Made by a program: the position numbers and the translations under genes. Of a stretch of 15,849 nt of DNA, positions 8,509-14,412 are shown piece after piece. The stretch comes from JBCCZC01 sp039188505 (GTDB lineage Bacteria; Pseudomonadota; Gammaproteobacteria; Xanthomonadales; SZUA-38). How positions within the stretch are numbered: position 1 is the first letter of the stretch; the number at the start of each line of letters is the position of its first letter. The notes beneath the pieces were generated by a model. The model saw only the letters and a program-made list of their open reading frames with translations, was not told where the DNA came from and ran no database searches. The DNA is taken from assembly GCA_039188505.1 (NCBI GenBank), contig JBCCZC010000090.1:1-15849 (forward strand), in the 5' to 3' direction.

Positions 8509-8927
8509 GCGCGACCACCGACGCGCAGGCGGAGATCGTCGAGGAATTCGCCTTCTTCGACGATTGGATGGATCGATACGAGTACATCATCGACCTTGGC
8601 AAGCGCCTGCCCGGCGTGCCCGACGCGCAGAAGACCGAGGACAACCGGCTCCACGGCTGCCAGTCCCAGGTCTGGCTGATCGTCGACGGCGACGCGGACA
8701 GGCTGCACTTCAACGCCGTCAGTGACTCCGCCATCGTCTGCGGTCTGATCGCTCTCGTCCTTCGCGTCTACTCGGACCGCCCCGCCCAGGAGATCCTCGA
8801 AACGGAGCCCGCCTTCGTCGAGCAGATCGGCCTCAAGTCCCACCTGTCGCCGACCCGGAGCAACGGGCTTCACGCCATGCTCGAGGCCATTCGGGGGCAT
8901 GCGAGAGAGGCGCTCGCTTCCGCCTGA
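8505..8927 (+). CDS. sufE: SufE family cysteine desulfuration protein
   Basis: 140 residues, matching the roughly 138 of E. coli SufE. SufE takes persulfide sulfur from a cysteine desulfurase (SufS or CsdA) and passes it to the Fe-S scaffold. The acceptor is Cys52 in NRLHGCQSQVW. The family pattern FxxFDDWMDRYEYIIDLGK lies at about 15-33, and the C-terminal GLKSHLSPTRSNGL segment is typical. The start is GTG at 8505, overlapping the cysS stop (GTGA), with GGAG six bases upstream. The in-frame GTG at 8493 lacks such a site. Pairing with cysS couples two uses of cysteine: tRNA charging and sulfur donation. No sufS or sufBCD lies in the window, so this may be the stand-alone (CsdE-like) member. 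Confidence 0.93.
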   Translation: MSATTDAQAEIVEEFAFFDDWMDRYEYIIDLGKRLPGVPDAQKTEDNRLHGCQSQVWLIVDGDADRLHFNAVSDSAIVCGLIALVLRVYSDRPAQEILETEPAFVEQIGLKSHLSPTRSNGLHAMLEAIRGHAREALASA

Positions 8928-8938
8928 CGGGCTTGGCG

Positions 8939-9041
8939 CGCGTCTTGTCGCGCTTTCTCGCTTTTCTGGTTTTTTGGATTTATGCGCCCCGGCAGGGGCG
9001 CGACACCAAAAGAGCCAAGCGAGACACCGCGACAAGACGCG
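8939..9041. repeat. 103-base nested inverted repeat between sufE and the tetR-type gene
   Basis: The outer arms are a perfect 14-base inverted repeat, CGCGTCTTGTCGCG at 8939-8952 and its complement at 9028-9041. Inside are further paired blocks: TCTCGCTT (8956-8963) with AAGCGAGA (9017-9024), TTTTGG (8972-8977) with CCAAAA (9006-9011), and a GC-rich tip, GCGCCCC-GGCA-GGGGCGC (8984-9001). The whole can fold as one long hairpin on either strand. No U tract follows on either side, so it is not a standard intrinsic terminator. It lies between convergent gene ends. Confidence 0.8.
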
Positions 9042-9054
9042 GCAAGAGGAGTCG

Positions 9055-9076
9055 AGTCGGGGACGATCCCCCGACT
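9055..9076. repeat. Hairpin at the 3' end of the tetR-type gene
   Basis: AGTCGGGG (9055-9062) pairs perfectly with CCCCGACT (9069-9076) across a 6-base loop. It overlaps the TetR stop codon (9075-9077) and may mark the transcript end between convergent genes. There is no U tract. Confidence 0.4.
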
Positions 9077-9716
9077 AGGACTTCGGAATCAGTCGGTGGA
9101 GCGTGTCCTCGAGGAACGCGAGAAGCGGCTCATCCCGCCCCTCACGGGCGTGAGTCAAGAAGCCGATGGCCATGCCTTCCATCAATTGCTGACAGAGATT
9201 GAGGGCCAGGTCGAAGGCCTCGCGATCGGCCTGCCACTCGGGGAAGACCTTCTGAGCGGTGTTGTACCACTCCTCATCGAACGCTTTCTGGGCCGGCGTC
9301 AGGATGTCGGCTAGCTCCTTGTCCGTGCGGGCGGCGACCGAAAGCTCGAAAAATGCCACGAACAGGGGGTGGGTCACGTGGGCCCAGTAGGCCTCGACGG
9401 CGAGCTTGATGCGGTCCTCGTCCTGGGGCAGCGTCTTTACGGATCGCTCGAAGGCCTTCAGGCGCTTCTGATGCAGGAAATCGACCGCCGCGCGGATGAT
9501 GTCCATCTTCGAAGGGAAGTGGTGCAGGGTGGCGCCGCGCGACAGGCCGGCGCGCTCGGCGATGCGCATCGTCGTGGTGTTCGAATAGCCCAGGTCGACG
9601 ATACAGCGCACGGCCGCATTGAGGATCTGGTCGCGCGTGGCGGCGCTTTTCTGCGCCTGCCAGCCGGCCTCTCCGGGTCCCGATGCTTTCGAGCGTTTCG
9701 GCTGTTTAGCCGCCAT
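9075..9716 (-). CDS. TetR/AcrR family transcriptional regulator
   Basis: 213 residues. After a basic tail (MAAKQPKRSK), the TetR DNA-binding domain covers about 25-75: TRDQILNAAVRCIVDLGY, then the helix-turn-helix TTTMRIAERAGLSRGATLHHFPSK (48-70). The rest is a helical ligand-binding domain with no recognisable ligand. The ATG at 9716 has GGGGAG just upstream and fits the predicted promoter at 9750-9778. The longer frame starting at 9770 would begin upstream of the transcription start. The gene is divergent from the dehydrogenase at 9852, and similar palindromes sit in both promoters. It probably represses itself and that neighbour. Confidence 0.92.
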   Translation of the reverse strand: MAAKQPKRSKASGPGEAGWQAQKSAATRDQILNAAVRCIVDLGYSNTTTMRIAERAGLSRGATLHHFPSKMDIIRAAVDFLHQKRLKAFERSVKTLPQDEDRIKLAVEAYWAHVTHPLFVAFFELSVAARTDKELADILTPAQKAFDEEWYNTAQKVFPEWQADREAFDLALNLCQQLMEGMAIGFLTHAREGRDEPLLAFLEDTLHRLIPKS

Positions 9717-9749
9717 GCAGCTCCCCTTGGCGATGAATCTCCGTGCCCG

Positions 9750-9778
9750 AAGATACACAGGTCCTCGCACCTGAACAA
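9750..9778 (-). promoter_or_regulatory. Promoter of the tetR-type gene with palindromic operator
   Basis: On the minus strand, TTGTTC (9778-9773), a 17-base spacer and TATCTT (9755-9750) form a promoter with a leader of about 27 bases. The spacer region holds CAGGTGCGAGGACCTG (9758-9773), with 5-base arms CAGGT/ACCTG around six bases. This is a likely autorepression operator. Hexamers and spacing are seen; regulator binding is inferred. Confidence 0.55.
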
Positions 9779-9796
9779 GAAAAAAGTCAGGAGTGT

Positions 9797-9825
9797 TTGA
9801 AACAGGACAGCCTGATTGTTAATGT
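9797..9825 (+). promoter_or_regulatory. Promoter of the SDR gene at 9852 with palindromic operator
   Basis: TTGAAA (9797-9802), exactly 17 bases, then TAATGT (9820-9825) give a good sigma-70 promoter. The start site would be near 9832, with a 20-base leader. Inside the spacer lies CAGG-ACAG-CCTG (9803-9814), sharing the CAGG...CCTG ends with the palindrome in the opposing promoter but with a shorter core. A repressor bound there would block RNA polymerase. Confidence 0.55.
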
Positions 9826-9851
9826 GCTCCGAGCTGATGGAGAGGTCGAGC

Positions 9852-10613
9852 ATGGGAAGGGTTCAAGGCAAGGTCGCGATCGTCACGGGCGGCGCATCGG
9901 GGCTCGGAGCGGCAGACGCGATCGCGCTGGCGGCGGAAGGTGCCTCGGTGGTGGTTACGGACGTCAATGAAGCCGGTGGGCAGGCCGTGGTCGACGAGAT
10001 CAGCGCGGCAGGGGGTACGGCCATGTTCATGACACAGGACGTCTCGGACGAGGCCCGCTGGGGCGAGGTCGTCGCCGCAGCCGAGGAATCCTACGGCGGC
10101 CTCGATGTGCTGGTGAACAACGCGGGCATCGTCATCATCGCCACGCCCGAGGACTGCTCGCTTGAGCAGTTCCGCAAGCACAACGCGATCATGAACGAAG
10201 GCGTCTTCCTTGGCTGCAAGGCCGCTATGCCGGCCATGCGTCGCCGCGGAGGGGGCTCGATCATCAACATGGCGTCGGTCGCCACGCACATGGGCTATCC
10301 GGTCTTCTTCGCCTATTCCGCCGCCAAGGGCGCCGTGCGGTCGATGACCAAGTCGATCGCGGTGTACTGCCAGATGAACGGCATGAACATCCGCTGCAAC
10401 ACGATTCATGCCGGCGCCATCGACACCCCGATGGTCCGCGAGGCCAATCGGACGCTCGGGATGGATCCGCCCGATCCGGACAATCCCGAGGGCGGGCCGG
10501 GCGTCGGGCGTCCTGAGGACGTCGCGCACATGGTCGTGTATCTCGCCAGCGACGAGAGCCGCTTCGTGAACGGCTCCGAGCTCATGCTCGACAACGCACT
10601 GACCGTTCAGTAG
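9852..10613 (+). CDS. Short-chain dehydrogenase/reductase, likely target of the adjacent TetR regulator
   Basis: 253 residues, classical SDR. TGGASGLG is at 12-19. Asp37 (VVTDV) after strand 2 indicates NAD(H). NNAG is at 89-92, with catalytic Asn115, Ser142, Tyr155 and Lys159 (YSAAK). Then HAGAIDTPMV (about 191-200) and a C-terminal VNGSELMLDNA close to the usual 'G..l.vDGG' ending. The order GRPEDVAHMVVYLASDES is typical of enzymes acting on hydroxyacyl, steroid or cyclic alcohol substrates, but the substrate is not readable. The ATG at 9852 has GAGG six bases upstream. An ATG at 9816 precedes the predicted transcription start and is rejected. Confidence 0.93.
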   Translation: MGRVQGKVAIVTGGASGLGAADAIALAAEGASVVVTDVNEAGGQAVVDEISAAGGTAMFMTQDVSDEARWGEVVAAAEESYGGLDVLVNNAGIVIIATPEDCSLEQFRKHNAIMNEGVFLGCKAAMPAMRRRGGGSIINMASVATHMGYPVFFAYSAAKGAVRSMTKSIAVYCQMNGMNIRCNTIHAGAIDTPMVREANRTLGMDPPDPDNPEGGPGVGRPEDVAHMVVYLASDESRFVNGSELMLDNALTVQ

Positions 10614-10622
10614 CCCAAAGGC

Positions 10623-10651
10623 TTTTCACCCGCTCGCTCCCCGCCTATCGT
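10623..10651 (+). promoter_or_regulatory. Possible promoter of the membrane-protein cassette
   Basis: TTTTCA (10623-10628), a 17-base spacer and TATCGT (10646-10651) precede the ATG at 10680 by about 30 bases, predicting a 20-odd-base leader with GGGGAG before the start. Both hexamers are four-of-six matches. It is the only candidate seen for the four-gene cassette. Confidence 0.35.
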
Positions 10652-10679
10652 AACGGTTGCGATTCGAAGGGGAGCAACC

Positions 10680-11714
10680 ATGAGCGAACAGAAATCCGTG
10701 CTGAAGGCCTTCGGTGGGGTGAAGGGCCTTGTCCTTGGCAGCATCGCCCTTGCGGGGTTCCTTGCCTACCAGAGCTGGAACCGCGGCAGCAGCCAGTCCG
10801 CCATGCAACAGCTCGGCGCGGACCTAGGATTGAGCTACGAGCAGTCGGGGACCCGACCGAAGCTCAACGGCCGCATCGACGACGTCGGCGTCCGGATCGA
10901 GGTCACGACGCAGGGGCCGGGTAGCAGCACCTCGTCATCCCAGTTCTTCACCCGCTTCGTGCTCTCTCCCGAAGGCGGCCCGTACGGTCGGATCGTCGGC
11001 GCCAGCCTCCGTCAGAGCATCATCGGTGAGTTCTCCGACGACGAGCGTATTTCGAGCGGTGATCCCGCTTTCGATGAGGCCGTGTTCCTCTACGGCGAGC
11101 CGGGAAACATCCTGCCCCACTTGAACGCAGCGGGGCGGGCGGCCGTGCTTGCAGCGGTCGATGAAGACTGGAACCTCGACGGCTACACGTGGGAATGGCT
11201 CGAAGCCGGCCGGATTAACGATTCAGGGAAAGTACGAGCGATCCTCGACATCGGCCTGAACGCAGCTCGCGCGACCCGAGTGTCCGGTGATACGGAAGCC
11301 GCCCTGGCGGCGATCGCGGAATCCGATCCGGAGGCCGGCGTGCGGAGCGCCGCTGCGGGCATGCTCGCCGGCGCGCCCACTCCATCGATGCCAGCGATAG
11401 CGTCCGCGCCCGCTGCGACCGCCCGGGTACCCGACCCGCCAAAGGACGTCGAGAGCGCGATCGCGGCGCTGGAGGACGTCGGCAGCCCCGCCGCCATCGA
11501 GGCCGCGATCTACCTGGCGGCCCAGGGCGATGGTCGCAAAGAAGTCCAGTCCGAACTGATGATGGCGGTGGGCAATCCTGAGTGGGAGCCCCGGATCATC
11601 GAGGCTTTGGCGACCCTCGGCGGACCGGGACCGCTGATGATGCTTCGAACCGTGACGGGCGAGCACGAGGCGGCTGCGAAAGCTGCCATCGAAGCCATCG
11701 AGGCGCGCGAATGA
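10680..11714 (+). CDS. Unrecognised membrane-anchored protein with HEAT-like C-terminal half (cassette gene 1)
   Basis: 344 residues. A single membrane segment at about 15-32 follows a short charged N-terminus, so the rest is probably anchored to the inner membrane. Residues 40-180 form a mixed domain with LGADLGLSYE, RPKLNGRIDDVGVRIEV, TRFVLSPEG, SSGDPAFDEAVFLYG (126-139) and LNAAGRAAVLAA. I recall this pattern from widespread uncharacterised bacterial proteins but cannot name a family. Residues 205-344 are Ala-rich helical pairs (EAALAAIAESDPEAGVRSAAAGML; AIEAAIYLAAQGD) that resemble HEAT repeats, interrupted by a Pro/Ala linker (232-255). The ATG has GGGGAG six bases upstream. The stop overlaps the next start (ATGA), so the genes are translationally coupled. 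Function unknown. Confidence 0.85.
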   Translation: MSEQKSVLKAFGGVKGLVLGSIALAGFLAYQSWNRGSSQSAMQQLGADLGLSYEQSGTRPKLNGRIDDVGVRIEVTTQGPGSSTSSSQFFTRFVLSPEGGPYGRIVGASLRQSIIGEFSDDERISSGDPAFDEAVFLYGEPGNILPHLNAAGRAAVLAAVDEDWNLDGYTWEWLEAGRINDSGKVRAILDIGLNAARATRVSGDTEAALAAIAESDPEAGVRSAAAGMLAGAPTPSMPAIASAPAATARVPDPPKDVESAIAALEDVGSPAAIEAAIYLAAQGDGRKEVQSELMMAVGNPEWEPRIIEALATLGGPGPLMMLRTVTGEHEAAAKAAIEAIEARE

Positions 11715-12478
11715 TAGAGGCGGGCGCCGCGGCGCCCGCCACGAATCCGGAAGAGACTGACGCGTTGGGTCAGGGGCTGATCGATCTGGGCTTCGAGCGA
11801 TCCGCGCGCAAGGGCGCGGTGATCTGGACGGGCCAGGTCGAGGGCCGGGAGACGACGATCGTCATCAGCATTCAAAGTCGCACCCAGTACGCCGGTGACG
11901 TGAAGACGCGCAGGCATCTGGGATTCCGCCTGCGGATCCAGCTGTCGACGACCGTGCCGACGCGCCTCTATCTGGTGGTCGCGAGCTTTGCCGAGAACGG
12001 CCTGATGCGGCGCATCTACCGGTGGAGGCGCCAGCAGGTGCTGACAACGATGCCGGCCGAGCTTTCGGAATACCGGGGCGTTGCGAAGGACCTCTCCTGG
12101 GGCCGCTCGCTGCTGGAACGATCCGAAATCGTCCAGGACATCGCCGGACTGATCGAAGAGAAAACCGAGCGTGGCGTGAAGGGCAGCGTCTACTTCGAGC
12201 CCGGGGAACTCCACTACGGCAGCGGCATCCTCGCCCGCGATGACTTCGAGCCCGACTGGGTCGCCTCCGTGCTCGATCGCCTCGGCCGTATCGCCGCGAC
12301 CGCGGAGTCCATCCCGCCACCGCGGATCACGGAAAAGATCGGTCGGATCGGCCAGTTCACCCGTGACAATCCGGCCGGTGGCGCTATCGCGTTCCTGGGC
12401 GCGATCGCAGTGGTGGGCCTGGGCCTGTCGCTGCTGGTCGTCGGTGCACTTTTCCTCTTCGTGTTCTTCCTCAACTGA
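11711..12478 (+). CDS. Unrecognised protein with C-terminal membrane segment (cassette gene 2)
   Basis: 255 residues. The soluble part (about 15-195) begins GQGLIDLGFERSARKGAVIW and contains beta-rich stretches (GRETTIVISIQSRT, FRLRIQLSTTVPTRLYLVVASF). This loosely recalls the layout of cassette genes 1 and 4, so a shared ancestor is possible but unproven. A Pro-rich linker (IPPPRITEKIGRIGQFTRDNP, 201-221) leads to a long hydrophobic tail (222-254) ending at the stop, so it is probably C-terminally anchored. The start overlaps the gene 1 stop as ATGA. A perfect 22-base palindrome lies within codons 3-10. Its last third, from codon 195, recurs in cassette gene 3 as one half of the 335-base tandem duplication. 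Function unknown. Confidence 0.85.
   Translation: MIEAGAAAPATNPEETDALGQGLIDLGFERSARKGAVIWTGQVEGRETTIVISIQSRTQYAGDVKTRRHLGFRLRIQLSTTVPTRLYLVVASFAENGLMRRIYRWRRQQVLTTMPAELSEYRGVAKDLSWGRSLLERSEIVQDIAGLIEEKTERGVKGSVYFEPGELHYGSGILARDDFEPDWVASVLDRLGRIAATAESIPPPRITEKIGRIGQFTRDNPAGGAIAFLGAIAVVGLGLSLLVVGALFLFVFFLN
11719..11740. repeat. Perfect 22-base palindrome just inside cassette gene 2
   Basis: GGCGGGCGCC (11719-11728), centre GC, then GGCGCCCGCC (11731-11740) is fully self-complementary. It starts eight bases after the A of the overlapping start codon. In mRNA it would form a very GC-rich hairpin over the ribosome landing zone, which could make gene 2 translation depend on ribosomes arriving from gene 1. 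Confidence 0.8.
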
Positions 12479-12970
12479 TGGCGCTCTGGCTTCCAGAACC
12501 GGCATCCGCAGAGCCGTTCGGCTGGCTGGTCTTCGCCGCGATCTTCGGGGTCGTGATCTACCGGTCCGTATCGAAGGCGAAGCGACCGATCGGCGCGGCA
12601 AAGGCATCCCCTGCTGCCTGGGAGGCCGCCGCGACGGCAGAAGCGCTCCCGCCGCCGAAGATCACCCAGAAGATCGGTCGCCTCGGCAAGCTCACGCGCA
12701 ATAACCCCGCGGCGTTCATGGTCGTCGTGATTGCCGCGTTCGCCGGCGTGGGCCTCGCCATCTCCCTGGTGATCATCCTCGGTCTTCTTGCCTTCGCGCT
12801 GGTGTTCAACTGATGGCGCTCTGGCTTCCAGAACCGGCATCCGCGGAGGCGTTCGGCTGGCTGGTCTTAGCCGCGATCTTCGGGGTCGTGATCTACCGGT
12901 CCGTGTCGAAGGCGAAGCGGCAGATCGGCGCGGCAAAGGCATCCCCTGCAGCCTGGGACGCCGCCGCGAC
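12293..12970 (+). repeat. Tandem duplication, 335-base period, creating a chimeric gene
   Basis: Copy 1 is 12293-12627 and copy 2 is 12628-12962. The 8-base word GCCGCGAC occurs at 12293, 12628 and 12963, exactly 335 apart, and in the same codon phase (Ala-Ala-Thr) in all three genes. By hand alignment, the part covering the gene starts (12478-12635 versus 12813-12970) differs at about 8 of 158 bases. The part covering the membrane tails (12301-12477 versus 12636-12812) differs at about 65 of 177. The copies are therefore about 95% and 63% identical in their two halves. Confidence 0.92.
12478..12813 (+). CDS. Chimeric two-helix membrane protein (cassette gene 3)
   Basis: 111 residues. Residues 1-54 are nearly identical to the start of cassette gene 4: MALWLPEPASAE, membrane segment about 14-29, then RSVSKAKR. 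Residues 55-111 resemble the tail of cassette gene 2: PPPKITQKIGRLGKLTRNNP, then a membrane segment at 78-110. The product is a hairpin of two membrane helices without the soluble domain of either parent. The frame is intact and its divergence from both parents includes many third-position changes, so it may be expressed rather than decaying. It overlaps gene 2 by one base (TGATG) and gene 4 by one base in the same way. No separate ribosome site is evident, so coupling is expected. Function unknown. Confidence 0.85.
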   Translation: MALWLPEPASAEPFGWLVFAAIFGVVIYRSVSKAKRPIGAAKASPAAWEAAATAEALPPPKITQKIGRLGKLTRNNPAAFMVVVIAAFAGVGLAISLVIILGLLAFALVFN

Positions 12971-13469
12971 GGCGAACGGCTGGGTCGTTAACGAACCCGG
13001 CAAACCCCTGATCGAAGGCCAGGGCGAGGGCTTCACGTTCACGGCGGGCCTGCGCCGGGCGGTGAAATCTCGCGGGGACATGGCCGACAAGATCCTGGCC
13101 TACACCTGGATCGTCGTGAAATTCACGGCGCCGCTCCCGCTGATCTTCGACATCCGCTACCCGCGGCGGCCCGTGAACTACCGGCCGGAGGTCTCGGAGG
13201 TGAAGGTCAACGGTTTCGGCGACCGGCGGTTCACGCTCCAGGCCGCCGACGGGGCCGCCCAGGCGCTCGAGCATTGGGTGTCGACTACGGGGCTCGCGGG
13301 TCTCATGGGCCCCATGGTGACGAAGGAGACGAGCCAGCTTGCCGTGACCTTCGAGGAAGTGATCGACGAGCATAGCGAGTGGTTGGCGGAACCCGAGGCG
13401 ATCGCGGCGTTCGTCAACGCCGCCTGCGATCTCGCCAGCGAGATACGGGAGAGCCTCGACGGCGCTTGA
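12813..13469 (+). CDS. Unrecognised N-terminally anchored protein (cassette gene 4)
   Basis: 218 residues. The N-terminal membrane segment (about 14-29, FGWLVLAAIFGVVIYRSV) is followed by basic residues (SKAKR), so the bulk is probably cytoplasmic. A soluble domain runs from about 45 to 218: AAWDAAATANGWVVNEPGKPLIEGQGEGFTFTAG, then YTWIVVKFTAPLPLIFDIRYP (98-118), EVKVNGFGDRRFTLQA (129-144) and a helical end. The alternation of an LG/NGW start, a 'P.I.G...G' strand and repeated beta strands is like cassette gene 1, but I cannot name a family. The ATG overlaps the gene 3 stop (TGATG). Only ten bases separate its stop from the convergent glutaredoxin-DinB gene. Function unknown. Confidence 0.87.
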   Translation: MALWLPEPASAEAFGWLVLAAIFGVVIYRSVSKAKRQIGAAKASPAAWDAAATANGWVVNEPGKPLIEGQGEGFTFTAGLRRAVKSRGDMADKILAYTWIVVKFTAPLPLIFDIRYPRRPVNYRPEVSEVKVNGFGDRRFTLQAADGAAQALEHWVSTTGLAGLMGPMVTKETSQLAVTFEEVIDEHSEWLAEPEAIAAFVNAACDLASEIRESLDGA

Positions 13470-13488
13470 GCGGACGGATCTAGTCCGC
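13470..13488. repeat. Hairpin between convergent gene ends
   Basis: GCGGAC (13470-13475) and GTCCGC (13483-13488) pair across a 7-base loop covering the 10-base gap between cassette gene 4 and the glutaredoxin-DinB gene. It might help end both transcripts. There is no U tract on either strand. Confidence 0.35.
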
Positions 13489-14256
13489 CGTGGCGAGCGC
13501 CATCTCGTCGTCGAAGACGTGCCGCGGCAGAGGGAGATCGCCGAGCTCCGCGTCGCCGAGCGGGCCATCGGGCTCGTGTCCGAAAAGCCTCAGCACGGCC
13601 TCGAGCTGGCGGCAGTGCTGGGCCGCGTGCCACGTCGTCCGCTCGAGTACGGTGACCAGCGACCGTCGTCCGTAGTAGGTGTCGACCTCGTCGGGCAGGT
13701 TGTCACGGCACTGCTCGAACCAGGCCGCAAGGTTCTCACGCACGGATTCGCCGAAGCCGACGATGGCATCGGCCGAGCGCTTGTCCGCCGGTGGCGTCTC
13801 GAGGAAATGCGCCATCTCGAGCCGCCCGCCGCGAGTCGCGGCGAGGAAGCCAGCCGGGATCATGTAGATGTGGAACGCGAGGTCGCGGAACGGGCGCTCC
13901 CGTCCGACGAAGTGCCGCGAAAGCTCCTCGTTCGAAAACTGGTGCGTGAAGCGCCCTGCTGCCTCGAGTAGCCGGTCCAGGCGCTCGACCAGCGCGGGCA
14001 CGTCGAGCCGCGTGGCCTTGTAGTCGACCTCGAGAAACGCAGCGATCTCCTCGAGGTCCTGGCAGGCAATCGCGACGTCGCCCCGCGCGAGAACCGGCAC
14101 GCTGCGAAAACCCAGGCGCTGGAGGTCCGCGATGGCGTCGGGCGCCTCGACCACGTTGATCGACTCGAAGGGAATGCCCCGCTCGCCCAGGAACTCCTTG
14201 GTTCGCAGGCAACTGGTGCAGCCGGGCTGCCAGAAGAGGCGGAACGCATCGCTCAT
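13480..14256 (-). CDS. Glutaredoxin-DinB fusion protein
   Basis: 258 residues. Residues 4-78 are a glutaredoxin-like fold: FRLFWQPGCTSCLRTKEFL with redox pair Cys13/Cys16 (CTSC), the cis-proline loop RSVPVL (Pro54), and ending DLEEIAAFL. Residues 85-235 are a DinB-type four-helix bundle with a likely metal-binding triad: His129 (AFHIYMIP), and His210 and His214 in TTWHAAQHCRQLE (HxxxH). DinB-fold enzymes often bind divalent metal and act with small thiols, so thiol-dependent redox or transferase chemistry is a reasonable inference. The ATG at 14256 is chosen because the glutaredoxin strand starts at residue 5. The longer frame upstream is Pro/Arg-rich shadow sequence. The ribosome site is weak. 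It is divergent from the membrane protein at 14413. Confidence 0.88.
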   Translation of the reverse strand: MSDAFRLFWQPGCTSCLRTKEFLGERGIPFESINVVEAPDAIADLQRLGFRSVPVLARGDVAIACQDLEEIAAFLEVDYKATRLDVPALVERLDRLLEAAGRFTHQFSNEELSRHFVGRERPFRDLAFHIYMIPAGFLAATRGGRLEMAHFLETPPADKRSADAIVGFGESVRENLAAWFEQCRDNLPDEVDTYYGRRSLVTVLERTTWHAAQHCRQLEAVLRLFGHEPDGPLGDAELGDLPLPRHVFDDEMALATAD

Positions 14257-14329
14257 CGCTGCAGTGGGCCGCGAGCACCGTTGAGGCCGCGTGACGCAGG
14301 CGGGTGGTTCAGGGGGCCGTACGGGTGGT

Positions 14330-14344
14330 CCGGGAGTATCCCGG
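14330..14344. repeat. Inverted repeat in the divergent gap 14257-14412
   Basis: CCGGGA-GTA-TCCCGG is a 6-base-arm palindrome, extendable with wobble pairs, in the 156-base gap between two divergent genes. It could be an operator or a leader hairpin. No convincing promoter hexamers were found around it on either strand. Confidence 0.35.
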
Positions 14345-14412
14345 GTCCTGGGGCCGCGTGCGATTTTTCCGATGAAAGCATTGGGAGAGGAAAGAGAACG
14401 GGGAAACCGTTG

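Noticed and set aside
10612..10627. AGCC-CAAA-GGCT followed by TTT as an intrinsic terminator of the dehydrogenase gene
   Set aside because: A 4-base stem overlapping the stop codon and only three or four T are too weak. The T run is also used by the possible promoter.
11510..12607. 365-codon minus-strand open frame opposite cassette genes 1-3
   Set aside because: Antisense shadow. It contains the duplication mirrored, but no start site or recognisable domain, while the plus-strand frames show coupled starts and membrane segments.
12214..12942. Minus-strand frame beginning with the same residues as the frame at 12607
   Set aside because: The resemblance is only the 335-base duplication read backwards, not a pair of genes.
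14281..14412. N-terminal extension of the membrane protein (44 codons upstream of 14413)
   Set aside because: Low-complexity Gly/Arg/Pro sequence without a ribosome site. The hydrophobic protein begins naturally at 14413 with GGGGA upstream.
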